A stretch of 64,000 nucleotides of DNA from Lachnospiraceae bacterium (GCA_017408025.1 JAFQVJ010000026.1:1-64000); one strand, 5' to 3'; positions 35,742 through 46,077 are shown, counted from the stretch's first letter. Translations and numbers: made by a program. Notes: generated by a model not told the origin, from the letters alone.

Positions 35742-36665
35742 TTATGCAACAGGAAGTATCTCCAGTATATCTTCACATACTTTTATGTAATCAGGCTCAT
35801 TAAGAATCTCCTGGCGCATGCCTTTATAGATTTTGGCTGAGACATTTCTGTAGCCTACCTTCCTCATTATATCAACTGACTTTTCAAATGTTTCTTCATC
35901 CAGGAGACATGGGTCATCTTCTCCTGAGAAAAAAGCTATATGTAATCTATTGTTATTTACCGCCCAATTTCTCTTAGAGTACACCATTCCCTGTAGCTTA
36001 CACAATGCCAAATGACCATTGAGAGTAAACATAAAGCCACATTTTGGATTATAGTTAAATTCCTCAACAACACCCATGTCAGAACATATCCATGAATTGG
36101 GCACGCCTTCATGAGCAAACTTCTTTTCAAATACACCTACCACCATGTTGTTTATAATCTTATTTGTCTCATGTTCATCTATAAACAATGTGACAAACTC
36201 AATTATCCATGTTCCAAGATTTCTAAATCTCCTCATAGATGGACATCCCAACAATATAAGCATATCTATATCATCATCATACTTTTTAGCATAAGCTCTG
36301 CCAATTAGTGAACCCATACTGTGTCCCAACAGCGTAATAGGCAGATCAGGATAATTGTTCTTTATAAATATAGTTACCGCATGAATATCTTCTATTAAAC
36401 GCTGTGCCCCATCAGCCCCAAAATATCCTAAATCCTTTTCAAACTCAACGTTTTCTCCATGACCTCTAAGATCACTAATCACGCAAACATATCCATGACT
36501 GGCAAAAAAATCAAGTATTCTGTCATAACGCTCCTTCATCTCGCACATTCCATGGACAAACTGTATAACGCCATTTCTGACCATACCCATTTTCGGTAAT
36601 ACAACCTTTGTAACTATAGGTAAGTCTTCTAAAGTTTTATATTTCTCATAGTCTGTCATATACAT
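35742..36665 (-). CDS. Alpha/beta hydrolase, monoglyceride lipase-like
   Basis: The 307-residue serine hydrolase has an oxyanion block QFVHGMCE, the nucleophile elbow LLGHSMGSLIG, and a later Asp and His (FFSGEDDPCL, then YKGMRQEILNE where the catalytic His would be expected but the motif reads MRQE). The missing obvious His in that position is notable; another His may serve. Serine aminopeptidase S33 / lysophospholipase fold. Cytoplasmic; no signal peptide. It lies seven bases after the PHP gene. Substrate unknown. Confidence 0.85.
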   Translation of the reverse strand: MYMTDYEKYKTLEDLPIVTKVVLPKMGMVRNGVIQFVHGMCEMKERYDRILDFFASHGYVCVISDLRGHGENVEFEKDLGYFGADGAQRLIEDIHAVTIFIKNNYPDLPITLLGHSMGSLIGRAYAKKYDDDIDMLILLGCPSMRRFRNLGTWIIEFVTLFIDEHETNKIINNMVVGVFEKKFAHEGVPNSWICSDMGVVEEFNYNPKCGFMFTLNGHLALCKLQGMVYSKRNWAVNNNRLHIAFFSGEDDPCLLDEETFEKSVDIMRKVGYRNVSAKIYKGMRQEILNEPDYIKVCEDILEILPVA

Positions 36666-36672
36666 AACTATT

Positions 36673-37539
36673 CTAATCCTTTCTGTAGCTTTGGTCTTGC
36701 AAGATACTCATAATAATAGGACAAATCTCCTTTGTAATGTGCAAATTACCTTTGCCTGTTCCCAATGAAATATCCGGCTTAATAGAGCCATGGAAGTCTG
36801 AACCGCCTGTAATGAACAAATCATGGCGTTTTGCAATTTTCATCAATGCCACGTCGTCTTCAGGTCTGTTGAGGGAATATAATGCCTCTATCCCCTCCAA
36901 ACCATATCCTTTGAGCATCACTATAACACTCTCTATTTTCTCAAGATTCATCTTGTATAAAAGTGGATGAGCGAGCACTGGATGGCCACCAGACTCCAAT
37001 ATCATCTCTATAGCTTCCTTTGGACTGACCTTCTCTCTGGATACATAGCAGGGACATCCTGGATTTAAGTACTTTGCAAATGCCTCATCCTTATCCTTCA
37101 CATATCCCTCATCTATAAGATATTTTGCAAAATGTGCTCTTGTGATAGAGTTCGCTCCAAATCTGTCCATCATAATGTCCCATGTAATGGGGAAACCCTG
37201 CTCATTGAGCTTTTTTATCATCTTAATATTTCTATTATCTCTGCTATCTCTGCACACTGCCACCTTAGCTTTAAAGTTGTCATCAGTATAATCAATGCCA
37301 AGTCCCAGGATATGCAAATCTCCGTTTTTATATTCTGCTGAAATCTCTATACCCGGAATAACCTGAATACCATATTTTTCTCCCGCCTTCACAGCCTCTG
37401 CAATGCCATCAACGGTATCATGATCCGTCAATGCAATAAGTGACAGACCACTTTTCTTCGCCAGCCTCACTACTTCCTCCGGTGTCAACGTTCCATCTGA
37501 GGCATTTGAGTGAACATGCAAATCAATATATTCTTCCAT
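36673..37539 (-). CDS. PHP-domain phosphoesterase (YciV/RNase AM-like)
   Basis: The 288 residues show the PHP metal ligands: DLHVHSNASDG at the N-terminus, TDHDTVDG, PGIEIS, AHP and GGSDFHG near the C-terminus. This is the YciV-type subfamily, acting on 3',5'-bisphosphonucleosides or 5' ends of RNA (established for relatives, inferred here). ATG follows AAAAGGAAACAAA. It is between ppk1 and an alpha/beta hydrolase, with gaps of 18 and 7 bases. Confidence 0.9.
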   Translation of the reverse strand: MEEYIDLHVHSNASDGTLTPEEVVRLAKKSGLSLIALTDHDTVDGIAEAVKAGEKYGIQVIPGIEISAEYKNGDLHILGLGIDYTDDNFKAKVAVCRDSRDNRNIKMIKKLNEQGFPITWDIMMDRFGANSITRAHFAKYLIDEGYVKDKDEAFAKYLNPGCPCYVSREKVSPKEAIEMILESGGHPVLAHPLLYKMNLEKIESVIVMLKGYGLEGIEALYSLNRPEDDVALMKIAKRHDLFITGGSDFHGSIKPDISLGTGKGNLHITKEICPIIMSILQDQSYRKD

Positions 37540-37557
37540 TTTGTTTCCTTTTCAATT

Positions 37558-39813
37558 CTACTTCTTTTTTTCTACATCAGCAGCAGTCATTGGCTCAAAG
37601 GTTCTTCCACTTTTTATATCCTCCTGCTTCTTTGCCTTTATCTTCTTCTCCGCTTCCTTACAGAAATATGACTGTGCATCCACAGGCTTCTTTCCTCTTC
37701 TGTCAACCTTCTTATAATTGCCCTGTGCATCCATAACCTGTGCCTGTATATTATCGGCAAGCTGAATATCTAAGATATGGATAACTTCTTTTTTTAGTTC
37801 AGCCTTCTCAACTGGGAACATAATTTCAACTCGCTTGTCAAGGTTTCTCGGCATCCAGTCTGCACTACCCATATAAACCTCTTCCTTTCCATTGTTGTGG
37901 AAATAGAATATTCTGCTGTGTTCAAGAAATGTACCCACTATAGAGCGTACATGTATATTTTCACTAAGTCCTGGCACTCCCGCTCTCAGACAGCATATTC
38001 CTCTGACAACCAGGTCGATTTTTACACCTGCCTGACTTGCCTCATAGAGAAGCATGATAATCTTCTTATCACAAAGTGAATTCATCTTTGCCTTAATAAA
38101 TGCTTTCTTTCCCGCCTTTGCAAATGTTATTTCTCTCTTTATTAGAGATGCAAACTTGTCACGAAGCCACAATGGCGCGATAGCAAGCTTGTTCCACACC
38201 TCTGGCTCAGAATATCCAGAAAGCATATTAAATACAGCGGTTGCATCCTCACCTATCTTCGTATCACAAGTGAGAAGTCCCATATCTGTATAAATCTTTG
38301 CTGTAGAATCATTATAATTTCCCGTGCCAAGATGTACATATCTCTTGACACTATTCTTTTCTTTTCTGACCACCAGTGTTATCTTGCTATGAGTTTTCAA
38401 GCCCCTTAGACCATATATAACATGGCATCCTGCCTTCTCAAGCATCTTCGCCCAATTGATATTGTTTTCTTCATCAAATCTTGCCTTAAGCTCCACAAGA
38501 ACCGTCACCTGCTTGCCGTTTTCTGCCGCCTCTGCCAATGATGCAATAATAGGCGAATTACCGCTTACTCTGTACAATGTCTGCTTGATAGCCAACACAT
38601 CCTTGTCCTTGGCTGCCTGACGCACAAAATCTACCACCGGGTCAAATGACTGGTATGGATGATGCAATAGAATATCTGCCTTTTTAATAGAATCAAATAT
38701 ACTTACTTCTGGATCAATATCCGGATGTGGTTGAGGCTCATACGGTGTATTTTTGAGATGTTCAAAGCCCTCTGTTCCGTACAGTTTCATAAGGAAGGTC
38801 AAATCAATAGGACCATGTATCTTATATACATCATCATCATGTATATTAAGCTCTTTTTTTAGTACCTTTAAGAGCCTTCTATCCATGTCATCCTCCACAT
38901 CCAGTCGGATGGCTTCACCCCACTGACGCTTCTTCAACTGTTTCTGAATCTCCTTCAATAAATCAGCAGCATCCTCCTCATCTATTGTAAGGTCTGCATT
39001 TCTCATAACTCTGTAAGGATGTGCACATACAACCTTGTGATTTAAAAATAGCTTATCTAAATGTCTCTCTATAATCTCCTCAAGAAGAATTACTGTCTTC
39101 ACGTCATCCCCTGATGATGGAATCTCCACAAATCTTGGAAGACCTGATGGAACCTGAACTGTGGCAAATTCTAATTCATCCTTGTCCTTATCATCATTTT
39201 TCTTCTTGACTTTTCCCTTTTTGGAAGACTCACCATCCTGCTCTTCTTTGGCTTTATTCTTTTGATTATCAGCCTTTTTCTTCAAATCATCTGAGCTTTC
39301 TAAAAGAGCTCCTATATTCAAGGATTTGTTTCTAATAAGTGGAAATGGGCGTGATGAATCAACTGCCATAGGCGTAAGAACCGGATAGACAATCTCTTCA
39401 AAATACCTGTCTACAAATTCCTTCTGTTCTTCGGTCAGCTTTTCATGAATCTTTACAATTCTAAGTTTCTCTGCCTTGAGCTGTGAACGAATTATACGAT
39501 TGTATATGCCATACTGGGCGTCTACAAGCACATGAGTCTTCTCTGTGATAAGCTTCAACTGTTGTGTTGGTGTGAGTCCCGCAATATCAGATTTCTCACA
39601 CTCAGCATTGACCATATCTTTAAGAGATGCCACTCTAATCATGAAGAACTCATCAAGATTTGACGCTGTTATACTTAAGAATTTCATTCGTTCAAACAAC
39701 AGATTTTTTGTACTCTTGGCCTCTGATAATACTCTGAAATTAAAATCAAGCCAACTAAGTTCTCGATTTATAAAATTTGCATCTCTGTCGATTTCAATGT
39801 TGCCTTTTGCCAT
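37558..39813 (-). CDS. ppk1: Polyphosphate kinase 1
   Basis: Reversibly polymerises the gamma phosphate of ATP into polyphosphate. The 751 residues have the PPK1 N-terminal domains (NRELSWLDFNFRVL), the middle domain with HHPYQSFDPVVDF, and C-terminal domains with KTHSKI and YVHLGTGNYND, where the phospho-His motifs lie. A Lys/Asp-rich segment (about 172-215, e.g. KKGKVKKKNDDKDKDE) interrupts the N-terminal half and is unusual. The C-terminal tail is also Lys-rich. GCAGGAGG precedes the ATG. Confidence 0.95.
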   Translation of the reverse strand: MAKGNIEIDRDANFINRELSWLDFNFRVLSEAKSTKNLLFERMKFLSITASNLDEFFMIRVASLKDMVNAECEKSDIAGLTPTQQLKLITEKTHVLVDAQYGIYNRIIRSQLKAEKLRIVKIHEKLTEEQKEFVDRYFEEIVYPVLTPMAVDSSRPFPLIRNKSLNIGALLESSDDLKKKADNQKNKAKEEQDGESSKKGKVKKKNDDKDKDELEFATVQVPSGLPRFVEIPSSGDDVKTVILLEEIIERHLDKLFLNHKVVCAHPYRVMRNADLTIDEEDAADLLKEIQKQLKKRQWGEAIRLDVEDDMDRRLLKVLKKELNIHDDDVYKIHGPIDLTFLMKLYGTEGFEHLKNTPYEPQPHPDIDPEVSIFDSIKKADILLHHPYQSFDPVVDFVRQAAKDKDVLAIKQTLYRVSGNSPIIASLAEAAENGKQVTVLVELKARFDEENNINWAKMLEKAGCHVIYGLRGLKTHSKITLVVRKEKNSVKRYVHLGTGNYNDSTAKIYTDMGLLTCDTKIGEDATAVFNMLSGYSEPEVWNKLAIAPLWLRDKFASLIKREITFAKAGKKAFIKAKMNSLCDKKIIMLLYEASQAGVKIDLVVRGICCLRAGVPGLSENIHVRSIVGTFLEHSRIFYFHNNGKEEVYMGSADWMPRNLDKRVEIMFPVEKAELKKEVIHILDIQLADNIQAQVMDAQGNYKKVDRRGKKPVDAQSYFCKEAEKKIKAKKQEDIKSGRTFEPMTAADVEKKK

Positions 39814-39827
39814 AAAATACCTCCTGC

Positions 39828-41171
39828 TTATCGTGAGCTTTGGCCTATAACATAATTTATGAACTGTTGCGCCGTTCTGCCAGAGATTCCTCCATGACTA
39901 AGCTCCCATGCATTAGCCTTGAGCAACAATTCCTCTTTTGTCATAGTCACGTTGCATTTATCTGCAAGAACACTTACTATGTTCTCGAATTCCTTTTTAT
40001 TCGGTCTAGAGTAACAAATAGTTACACCAAAACGATTAACCAGAGAGAGCTTCTCCTGTACTGTATCATTTGTATGGAGATCCTGATCACGATCCTCCTT
40101 GTCCTGCCATTTTTCTCTTACAAGATGCCGCCTATTAGATGTGGCATATATCAATACATTGTTAGGTTTCTTACTTAATCCACCTTCGATAATGGCCTTC
40201 AGATACTTATACTCTATCTCATAATCTTCAAACGATAAATCATCCATATATATAATGAATTTATAATTTCTATCCTTGATGCGTTCAATTATAGTAGATA
40301 ACTCCTTAAACTGGTGCTTATATACCTCAATCATACGAAGTCCTCTATCATAATACTCATTTAAAATAGCCTTAATACTAGACGACTTACCTGTACCACT
40401 GTCACCGTACAACAATGCATTATTTGCTGCTCTTCCACACAAGAAATCTTCTGTGTTATCTATAAGCTTCTTCTTCTGAATCTCGTAGCCTATGAGGTCA
40501 TCAAGATAAATATGCTCAATACTTGTAACTGGTTCTAGATGTGATTTACCCTCGTCGTCTACTACTATTCTGAATGCTTTATTAAGTCCAAGCTTACCTA
40601 CACCTGTCTCCTTGTAGAAGTCAACTGTATATCTATAGAATTCCTCTATAGACACGGCTTTTTCTAGCTGAACTGCAAGCTGACATATGCGATCTCTGAC
40701 ACGTTTATTAAAAACCTTGCTATTGCCATCTTTATGTTTATATTCTATCAGATAAGAGAAACAATTAACATCAAGTTTTTTGTCAATTTGCGTTAAATCT
40801 ATGTTAAATAATTCACTGAATACCTCAAAATCATGCTTAGCCATATGATTTATAGAGCCTTCCTTTTCACCTATCTTTTCACAAGACATGGAAAATGCAT
40901 TTTCATTGTTTGATAAGAGAAATGCTAAAAAGGAATGATACAGATTTCCTTCCAATCCATAGTTATCCGTAACCTCGATAAGCTTATTCATGTATTCATA
41001 TGATTTCTGTACAAGCTCATCCTCCGTTTCTGATGCCAGCTTTCCCTCTCCAAAAATACATGCATTGATAATATCTGCAATTCCATAAAAAATATCATTG
41101 TATACAAAATTTTTATAAAGTATAAGTCTCTCAGTATGTATCATATCGCCACACATTCCTTTCTCATTCAT
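39828..41171 (-). CDS. DUF815 AAA ATPase
   Basis: About 447 residues. The C-terminal AAA domain has Walker A LLYGDSGTGKSS, Walker B FIIYMDDLSFE and ATSNRRHLVREK, diagnostic of DUF815. The N-terminal half is helical and not recognised. Function unknown. The start is uncertain: I use ATG 41171; a TTG at 41186 and later ATGs are possible, none with a strong ribosome site. It sits 14 bases before ppk1 and after pheA. Confidence 0.88.
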   Translation of the reverse strand: MNEKGMCGDMIHTERLILYKNFVYNDIFYGIADIINACIFGEGKLASETEDELVQKSYEYMNKLIEVTDNYGLEGNLYHSFLAFLLSNNENAFSMSCEKIGEKEGSINHMAKHDFEVFSELFNIDLTQIDKKLDVNCFSYLIEYKHKDGNSKVFNKRVRDRICQLAVQLEKAVSIEEFYRYTVDFYKETGVGKLGLNKAFRIVVDDEGKSHLEPVTSIEHIYLDDLIGYEIQKKKLIDNTEDFLCGRAANNALLYGDSGTGKSSSIKAILNEYYDRGLRMIEVYKHQFKELSTIIERIKDRNYKFIIYMDDLSFEDYEIEYKYLKAIIEGGLSKKPNNVLIYATSNRRHLVREKWQDKEDRDQDLHTNDTVQEKLSLVNRFGVTICYSRPNKKEFENIVSVLADKCNVTMTKEELLLKANAWELSHGGISGRTAQQFINYVIGQSSR

Positions 41172-41197
41172 AAACAATTCTCGCAATCTTATCCCAC

Positions 41198-42340
41198 TTA
41201 ATAGTTACCTAAAATCTTCATATTGATAGCTTCTGCTGCTATACCTTTAAGAGTATTTCTAACTGCAGCATCACATAGTCGACCCTCGAAATCAATAAAG
41301 AAACGGTATTCCCATTTTCTTCCTTCAATAGGACGCGACTCAATCTTTGTCATGTTGAGATTATTAAATATAATATGTGAAAGCATATTGTAAAGTGAAC
41401 CACTCTCATGAGCTATTTCAAAGCAAATGCTTATCTTACCAGCATCCTTCTTGCACACCTTATTCTTTGCCACTACCACAAATCTTGTGGTATTTACATC
41501 ACTATAATTAACCTTTTCCTTAAGCACCTTAAGTCCATAAAGCTTGCCTGCTCTCACACTGGCGATGGCACCGTGTGTTTTATCCTGTTCATCAGCCACC
41601 TTCTTAGCGCTGACAGCATTATTTGATAAGCTTATCTGCTGCCACTCTCTGTGCTCGTCAAGAAACTTTGCGCTCTGCATAAGAGATTGTGGGTGAGAAT
41701 ATACCACCTGTATGTCTGAAATATCTGCATCCTGTGTTCCAAGAAGAGCATGCTCTACCTTTACAAATGTCTCTGCCACTATGTAGTTGTCATAGTCTAC
41801 CAATAAGTCATAAACCTGACTCACTATTCCCGCTGTTGAATTTTCGATAGGAAGAACTGCGTAATCAGCCTTGCCGTCACGAACATCTTCCATGGCATCC
41901 TTCCATGTATCTACATGGTACATGTCTGCGTCCTCTCCAAAATACTGACACACAGCATCATGTGCGTAAGCACCTTCAAGTCCTTGATAAACTATCCTTG
42001 CACCATCTTTATTTATATCCTCTGTTTCCTCAAATGTTATAACATCATTTACCTGGGTGTCAGCACCGTGGCGCTCAAGTATCTGATACTGCATCTTGCG
42101 GCTCATAGCCATAATCTGCTTGAACAATTCCTCCACACTCTTTTTATTAAAATCACCTGTAGCTAAAGAAGTAACCTTCTCCAGCTTCTGCTTCTCTCTG
42201 GTTGTATCTAAAACCTGCTTGCCTGTTTCTATCTTATACTCTGCCACTTCCTCGCAGAGCTTCATTCTCTTTTCAAAGAGCTCTATTATCGCCTGATCTG
42301 TTTCGTCTATATTATCTCTGATTTTGTTTAAGTCTAACAT
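41198..42340 (-). CDS. pheA: Bifunctional chorismate mutase / prephenate dehydratase
   Basis: Converts chorismate to prephenate and then phenylpyruvate, for phenylalanine synthesis. The 380 residues consist of an AroQ chorismate mutase (1-90, LDLNKIRDNIDETDQAII), the dehydratase (about 105-290, YQGLEGAYAH, STAGIVSQVYDLL, TRFVVVAK) and an ACT-type regulatory domain with ESRPIEGRKWEYRF that binds Phe. Standard P-protein. It may start the long minus-strand run that continues to hemW. Confidence 0.96.
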   Translation of the reverse strand: MLDLNKIRDNIDETDQAIIELFEKRMKLCEEVAEYKIETGKQVLDTTREKQKLEKVTSLATGDFNKKSVEELFKQIMAMSRKMQYQILERHGADTQVNDVITFEETEDINKDGARIVYQGLEGAYAHDAVCQYFGEDADMYHVDTWKDAMEDVRDGKADYAVLPIENSTAGIVSQVYDLLVDYDNYIVAETFVKVEHALLGTQDADISDIQVVYSHPQSLMQSAKFLDEHREWQQISLSNNAVSAKKVADEQDKTHGAIASVRAGKLYGLKVLKEKVNYSDVNTTRFVVVAKNKVCKKDAGKISICFEIAHESGSLYNMLSHIIFNNLNMTKIESRPIEGRKWEYRFFIDFEGRLCDAAVRNTLKGIAAEAINMKILGNY

Positions 42341-42442
42341 TTCTTTCCATCCTCTTTTTTCATTTATCTTGCTATATCTAACTATAATAACACTTTTTGA
42401 TATAAATCTCCATAGGTTTAACTACATTTTTACATGACAGTC

Positions 42443-42470
42443 TTGATTTTTGCTAATTATGTGATAAAAT
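42443..42470 (+). promoter_or_regulatory. Probable typA promoter
   Basis: TTGATT (42443-42448), 16-base spacer, TAAAAT (42465-42470), about 90 bases before the ATG. The leader that follows can pair GAAAAGG with CCTTTTC. Confidence 0.45.
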
Positions 42471-42560
42471 ATTTGTCGCGTTCATGGAAAAGGAAGCACG
42501 TTTGAGACAGTTATTTACCTTTTCTTGCGCTATACACAAATCAGAAAGGAAACAACTATT

Positions 42561-44405
42561 ATGATAACTAAGAGAGAGGATGTTAGAAACATAGCCATTA
42601 TCGCTCACGTTGACCACGGCAAGACAACTCTTGTAGATGAGCTGTTAAAGCAGAGTGGTACATTCCGTGACAATCAGGAAGTCGCTGAGAGAGTTATGGA
42701 TTCAGGCGATATCGAAAGAGAGCGTGGTATCACAATTCTTTCAAAAAACACTGCTGTGTACTATAAGGATACAAAGATAAATATCATAGACACTCCTGGA
42801 CATGCTGACTTCGGCGGTGAGGTAGAACGAGTTCTCAAGATGGTAAACGGTGTTGTTCTCGTAGTTGATGCATTTGAAGGTGCTATGCCACAGACAAAAT
42901 TTGTTTTGAGAAAAGCTCTTGAGCTTAATCTCCCTGTTATCGTATGCATTAATAAAATTGACCGTCCTGAGGCCAGACCTACAGAGGTTATAGACGAAGT
43001 ACTTGAGCTCTTCCTCGAGCTTGATGCATCAGATGAACAGCTTGACTGTCCATTTGTATATGCTTCTGCTAAGGCTGGACATGCTGTGCTTGAACTTGAT
43101 GATACTCCTGAGAATATGATTCCTCTCTTCGAGACAATCGTTAATTATATCCCAGCTCCAGAGGGAGACCCTGAAGCAAATGCACAGCTTCTTATAAGCA
43201 CAATTGATTACAATGAATACGTTGGTCGTATCGGTGTAGGTAAGATTGAAAATGGTACTCTCAAGGTAAATCAGGAGGTTATGGTTGTAAATCACCATGA
43301 TGAGAACAGACGCCAGAGAGTAAAGATTAGCAAGCTTTATGAATTCCAGGGTCTAAACCGTGTGGAGGTGCAGGAAGCTACTGTAGGTGCTATCGTCGCA
43401 GTTTCAGGTATTGCTGACTTAAAGATTGGTGATACACTCTGCTCTGTTGATGCCCCTGTAGCTATACCATTCCAGAAGATTTCAGAGCCTACTATCGCTA
43501 TGCAGTTCATAGTAAACGACAGTCCTCTCGCAGGTCAAGAAGGTAAGTTTGTCACATCAAGACATCTCCGTGACAGATTATTCAGAGAATTAAATACTGA
43601 TGTATCTCTTCGTGTAGAAGAGACAGATACAACAGAAAGCTTCAAGGTATCTGGACGTGGAGAGCTCCATTTATCAGTTCTCATTGAAAATATGAGACGT
43701 GAGGGCTACGAGTTTGCAGTATCTAAGGCTGAGGTTTTATATAAGAAGGATGAAAATGACAAGGTTCTTGAGCCAATGGAAATCGCTTACGTAGATGTTC
43801 CAGAAGAATTTGCAGGAAGTGTCATCGAAAAGTTATCTGGAAGAAAGGGCGAGCTTCGCGGTATGTCTACTGCTAACGGTGGCTACCAGAGACTTGAGTT
43901 CTCTATTCCATCAAGAGGTCTTATCGGATATCGAGGTGAGTTCATGACAGATACAAAGGGTAACGGTATATTAAATACAGCATTTGACGGATATGGACCA
44001 TACAAGGGAGACATCCAGTATAGAAAGCAGGGTTCTCTTATCGCTTTCGAATCTGGTGAAGCTATCACATACGGACTTTACAACGCACAAGAGCGTGGTA
44101 CTCTCTTCATCGGACCTGGCGAAAAGGTTTACTCTGGTATGATAGTTGGTCAGACAGGTAAGGCTGAGGATATCGAGGTTAATGTATGTAAGAAGAAACA
44201 GCTTACTAACACTCGTGCTTCTGGTTCAGATGATGCACTTAAGCTTACACCACCTAGAATCTTAAGCCTTGAACAGTGCCTTGAGTTCATTGATACAAAC
44301 GAGCTTCTTGAGATTACACCAAAGAGTCTCAGAATCAGAAAGAAGATACTTGACCCAACTCTAAGAAAGAGAGCTGAGAGAGTTTCTAATGGACCTAGTG
44401 TGTAG
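42561..44405 (+). CDS. typA: Ribosome-associated GTPase TypA/BipA
   Basis: Translational GTPase used in ribosome assembly and stress or cold growth. The 614 residues show G1 AHVDHGKTTL, switch region RERGITILSKN, G3 DTPGHADFGGEVERV, G4 NKIDRP, then EF-G-like domains and the BipA-specific C-terminal domain ending RKRAERVSNGPSV. ATG 42561 follows AGAAAGGAAAC. It is monocistronic, ended by a strong terminator. Confidence 0.97.
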   Translation: MITKREDVRNIAIIAHVDHGKTTLVDELLKQSGTFRDNQEVAERVMDSGDIERERGITILSKNTAVYYKDTKINIIDTPGHADFGGEVERVLKMVNGVVLVVDAFEGAMPQTKFVLRKALELNLPVIVCINKIDRPEARPTEVIDEVLELFLELDASDEQLDCPFVYASAKAGHAVLELDDTPENMIPLFETIVNYIPAPEGDPEANAQLLISTIDYNEYVGRIGVGKIENGTLKVNQEVMVVNHHDENRRQRVKISKLYEFQGLNRVEVQEATVGAIVAVSGIADLKIGDTLCSVDAPVAIPFQKISEPTIAMQFIVNDSPLAGQEGKFVTSRHLRDRLFRELNTDVSLRVEETDTTESFKVSGRGELHLSVLIENMRREGYEFAVSKAEVLYKKDENDKVLEPMEIAYVDVPEEFAGSVIEKLSGRKGELRGMSTANGGYQRLEFSIPSRGLIGYRGEFMTDTKGNGILNTAFDGYGPYKGDIQYRKQGSLIAFESGEAITYGLYNAQERGTLFIGPGEKVYSGMIVGQTGKAEDIEVNVCKKKQLTNTRASGSDDALKLTPPRILSLEQCLEFIDTNELLEITPKSLRIRKKILDPTLRKRAERVSNGPSV

Positions 44406-44419
44406 GAATTAATGTTGAA

Positions 44420-44450
44420 CCCGCCAGCGTTTTGAGCTGGCGGGTTTTAT
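44420..44450 (+). terminator. Terminator of typA
   Basis: CCCGCCAGC (44420-44428) pairs perfectly with GCTGGCGGG (44436-44444), followed by TTTTAT. A strong GC-rich stem. Confidence 0.95.
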
Positions 44451-44460
44451 ATTCCTCATT

Positions 44461-45222
44461 TTAGTCAGCAAATCTAATTATTGAATAATCTCCTATGGCA
44501 TGACTTATTCCATCAATAACCATATAGATTCCTTCGGCATCCCTATAGAATGCACCTTTGTAATCGCTTTGGACATCATCCAACACATACCCTATAGTTT
44601 CCAACTTCTCATCATCAGACATTAGAAAAAAGCCACCGCTTTCAACAGTATATTCACCATCTTGTGCTCGCTTTTCAATATTTGTAAGTTCTAACCCCAT
44701 ATCAACAAGCGATACAACTTTCGCGTTCTCTAAATCTATAGTCACACCATAGCAATAAGAGGTCGGATGTGCAAATTCTATTGATGAAAACATGGCATCA
44801 AAAACAATACTAATATATTTATCAGTATAATATATTACTTCATATGTACACGACACTTGCATTTCACTTAATACGAGATTACAATAATAGCCATTTGCAT
44901 CCTCTACACATTTCTTTATCAATGCATTAACTTCCTTGTAATCTTCCGAATCGCTATTAATAACTGGATATTCTATATTTATCTTCCTGGCTTCAGTATT
45001 TTCCGTTATCTCACCTGTCGAAATGTTATCCAAAGAAAGTTCTGCATCTGTCAATTCAACTATATCACCATAAAAAGCTTGGTTTGATACCTTCTTTTGT
45101 GTTGTTGACTCTTCTGCCGTCGTTTGCTCCATTGTTGCTTCCTTTGTTGTGGTTTTCTCTGCTATTGAATTATCGGTTGTTTCTTCAACTGAAGAAGTTT
45201 CCTCTGAAGATTCCCCTGTAAT
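44461..45222 (-). pseudogene. Lipoprotein gene remnant, DUF3298-like domain, signal peptide lost
   Basis: The frame is open from 45222, after a TAG at 45223-45225, to the stop at 44461. It begins inside a Ser/Thr/Glu-rich linker (ITGESSEETSSVEETT) of the kind that follows the lipobox in the next gene, but has no start or signal peptide of its own. An internal ATG at 45132 has AAGGA upstream and would give 223 residues. The domain (YPVINSDSEDYKEVNALI ... AHPTSYCYGVTIDL) resembles DUF4163/DUF3298 proteins. Only 12 bases separate it from the stop of the neighbouring lipoprotein, which suggests a deletion between two lipoprotein genes. Confidence 0.65.
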
Positions 45223-45236
45223 CTAATTTCTATATC

Positions 45237-46019
45237 TTATTTTGTAGCCAATATTGATTCAAGATTATTCCAATAAGGTACTTCACCTGAAAACCTATCA
45301 TCATTTATATATTCTCTAAACTCATCCAATGACACTTCCTTGCCTTCTATATAGTAAACACCATTATCGCCACCTGCAATTTCTGTAACTTCAAACGAAT
45401 CTCTATCAAACTCCATCACTGAATATACAGTGTTTGCCGCTCCAGATGAACCTTCAAATATTCCTGACAAATATATTCTTTTAATACCTCGCCATGGATA
45501 CATAAATCCATAAACCTCATTGTCTTCATAATGAAGAATCAATGAAGAATTTGATGGAATATCTATAATAACCTCATTATATCCATCATTATCCAGATCA
45601 ACCACTCTACACGTTCCAAACTCCACCGGTTTATCTCCAAATTGATCTATATAGTAATTAAATTCCGACAATACCTTAGGCCAAATGGCTATCTTTTTAT
45701 CTTCGTAGTCCGTCTCAACAAAGGTAAATTCTTCATCACTAAAAAGCACATCTATCATAAGCTGTGGAGTCTTTCCATTAGGCGTATATGTAGATGTATC
45801 GTCTGTCGTTTTCTCTGTTGTAGGTTCTTCTGTCGTTGATTCCTCTGTTGCTATTTTTTCAGTTACAGAGGATTCTGATGTAGTTTCTTCCAAGGATGTT
45901 TCTTGATTTGATGATTGCTTTTCTGTAGTTGTCTTTAGCTCTTGCTGTTCTTCTCCACCACTACACCCAACTAGCATCAAAGTCAACAATACAGATATAA
46001 ATAAAAGCATTTTTCTCAT
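45237..46019 (-). CDS. Lipoprotein of unknown function
   Basis: The 260 residues have a signal peptide with lipobox LVGC (Cys 19), a Thr/Glu/Ser linker (about 25-80, with TTE repeats) and a globular domain with VVDLDNDGYNEVIIDI. That block resembles FG-GAP/VCBS-type calcium loops (DxDxDG). It is probably anchored outside the membrane. GGTGGGAT precedes the ATG. Partner genes are a membrane protein upstream and the remnant of a second lipoprotein downstream. Confidence 0.8.
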   Translation of the reverse strand: MRKMLLFISVLLTLMLVGCSGGEEQQELKTTTEKQSSNQETSLEETTSESSVTEKIATEESTTEEPTTEKTTDDTSTYTPNGKTPQLMIDVLFSDEEFTFVETDYEDKKIAIWPKVLSEFNYYIDQFGDKPVEFGTCRVVDLDNDGYNEVIIDIPSNSSLILHYEDNEVYGFMYPWRGIKRIYLSGIFEGSSGAANTVYSVMEFDRDSFEVTEIAGGDNGVYYIEGKEVSLDEFREYINDDRFSGEVPYWNNLESILATK

Positions 46020-46077
46020 TTCATCCCACCATTCCTTCGTATATATTTCCTCTTTATCTTCTCTATAATCTTCATGA

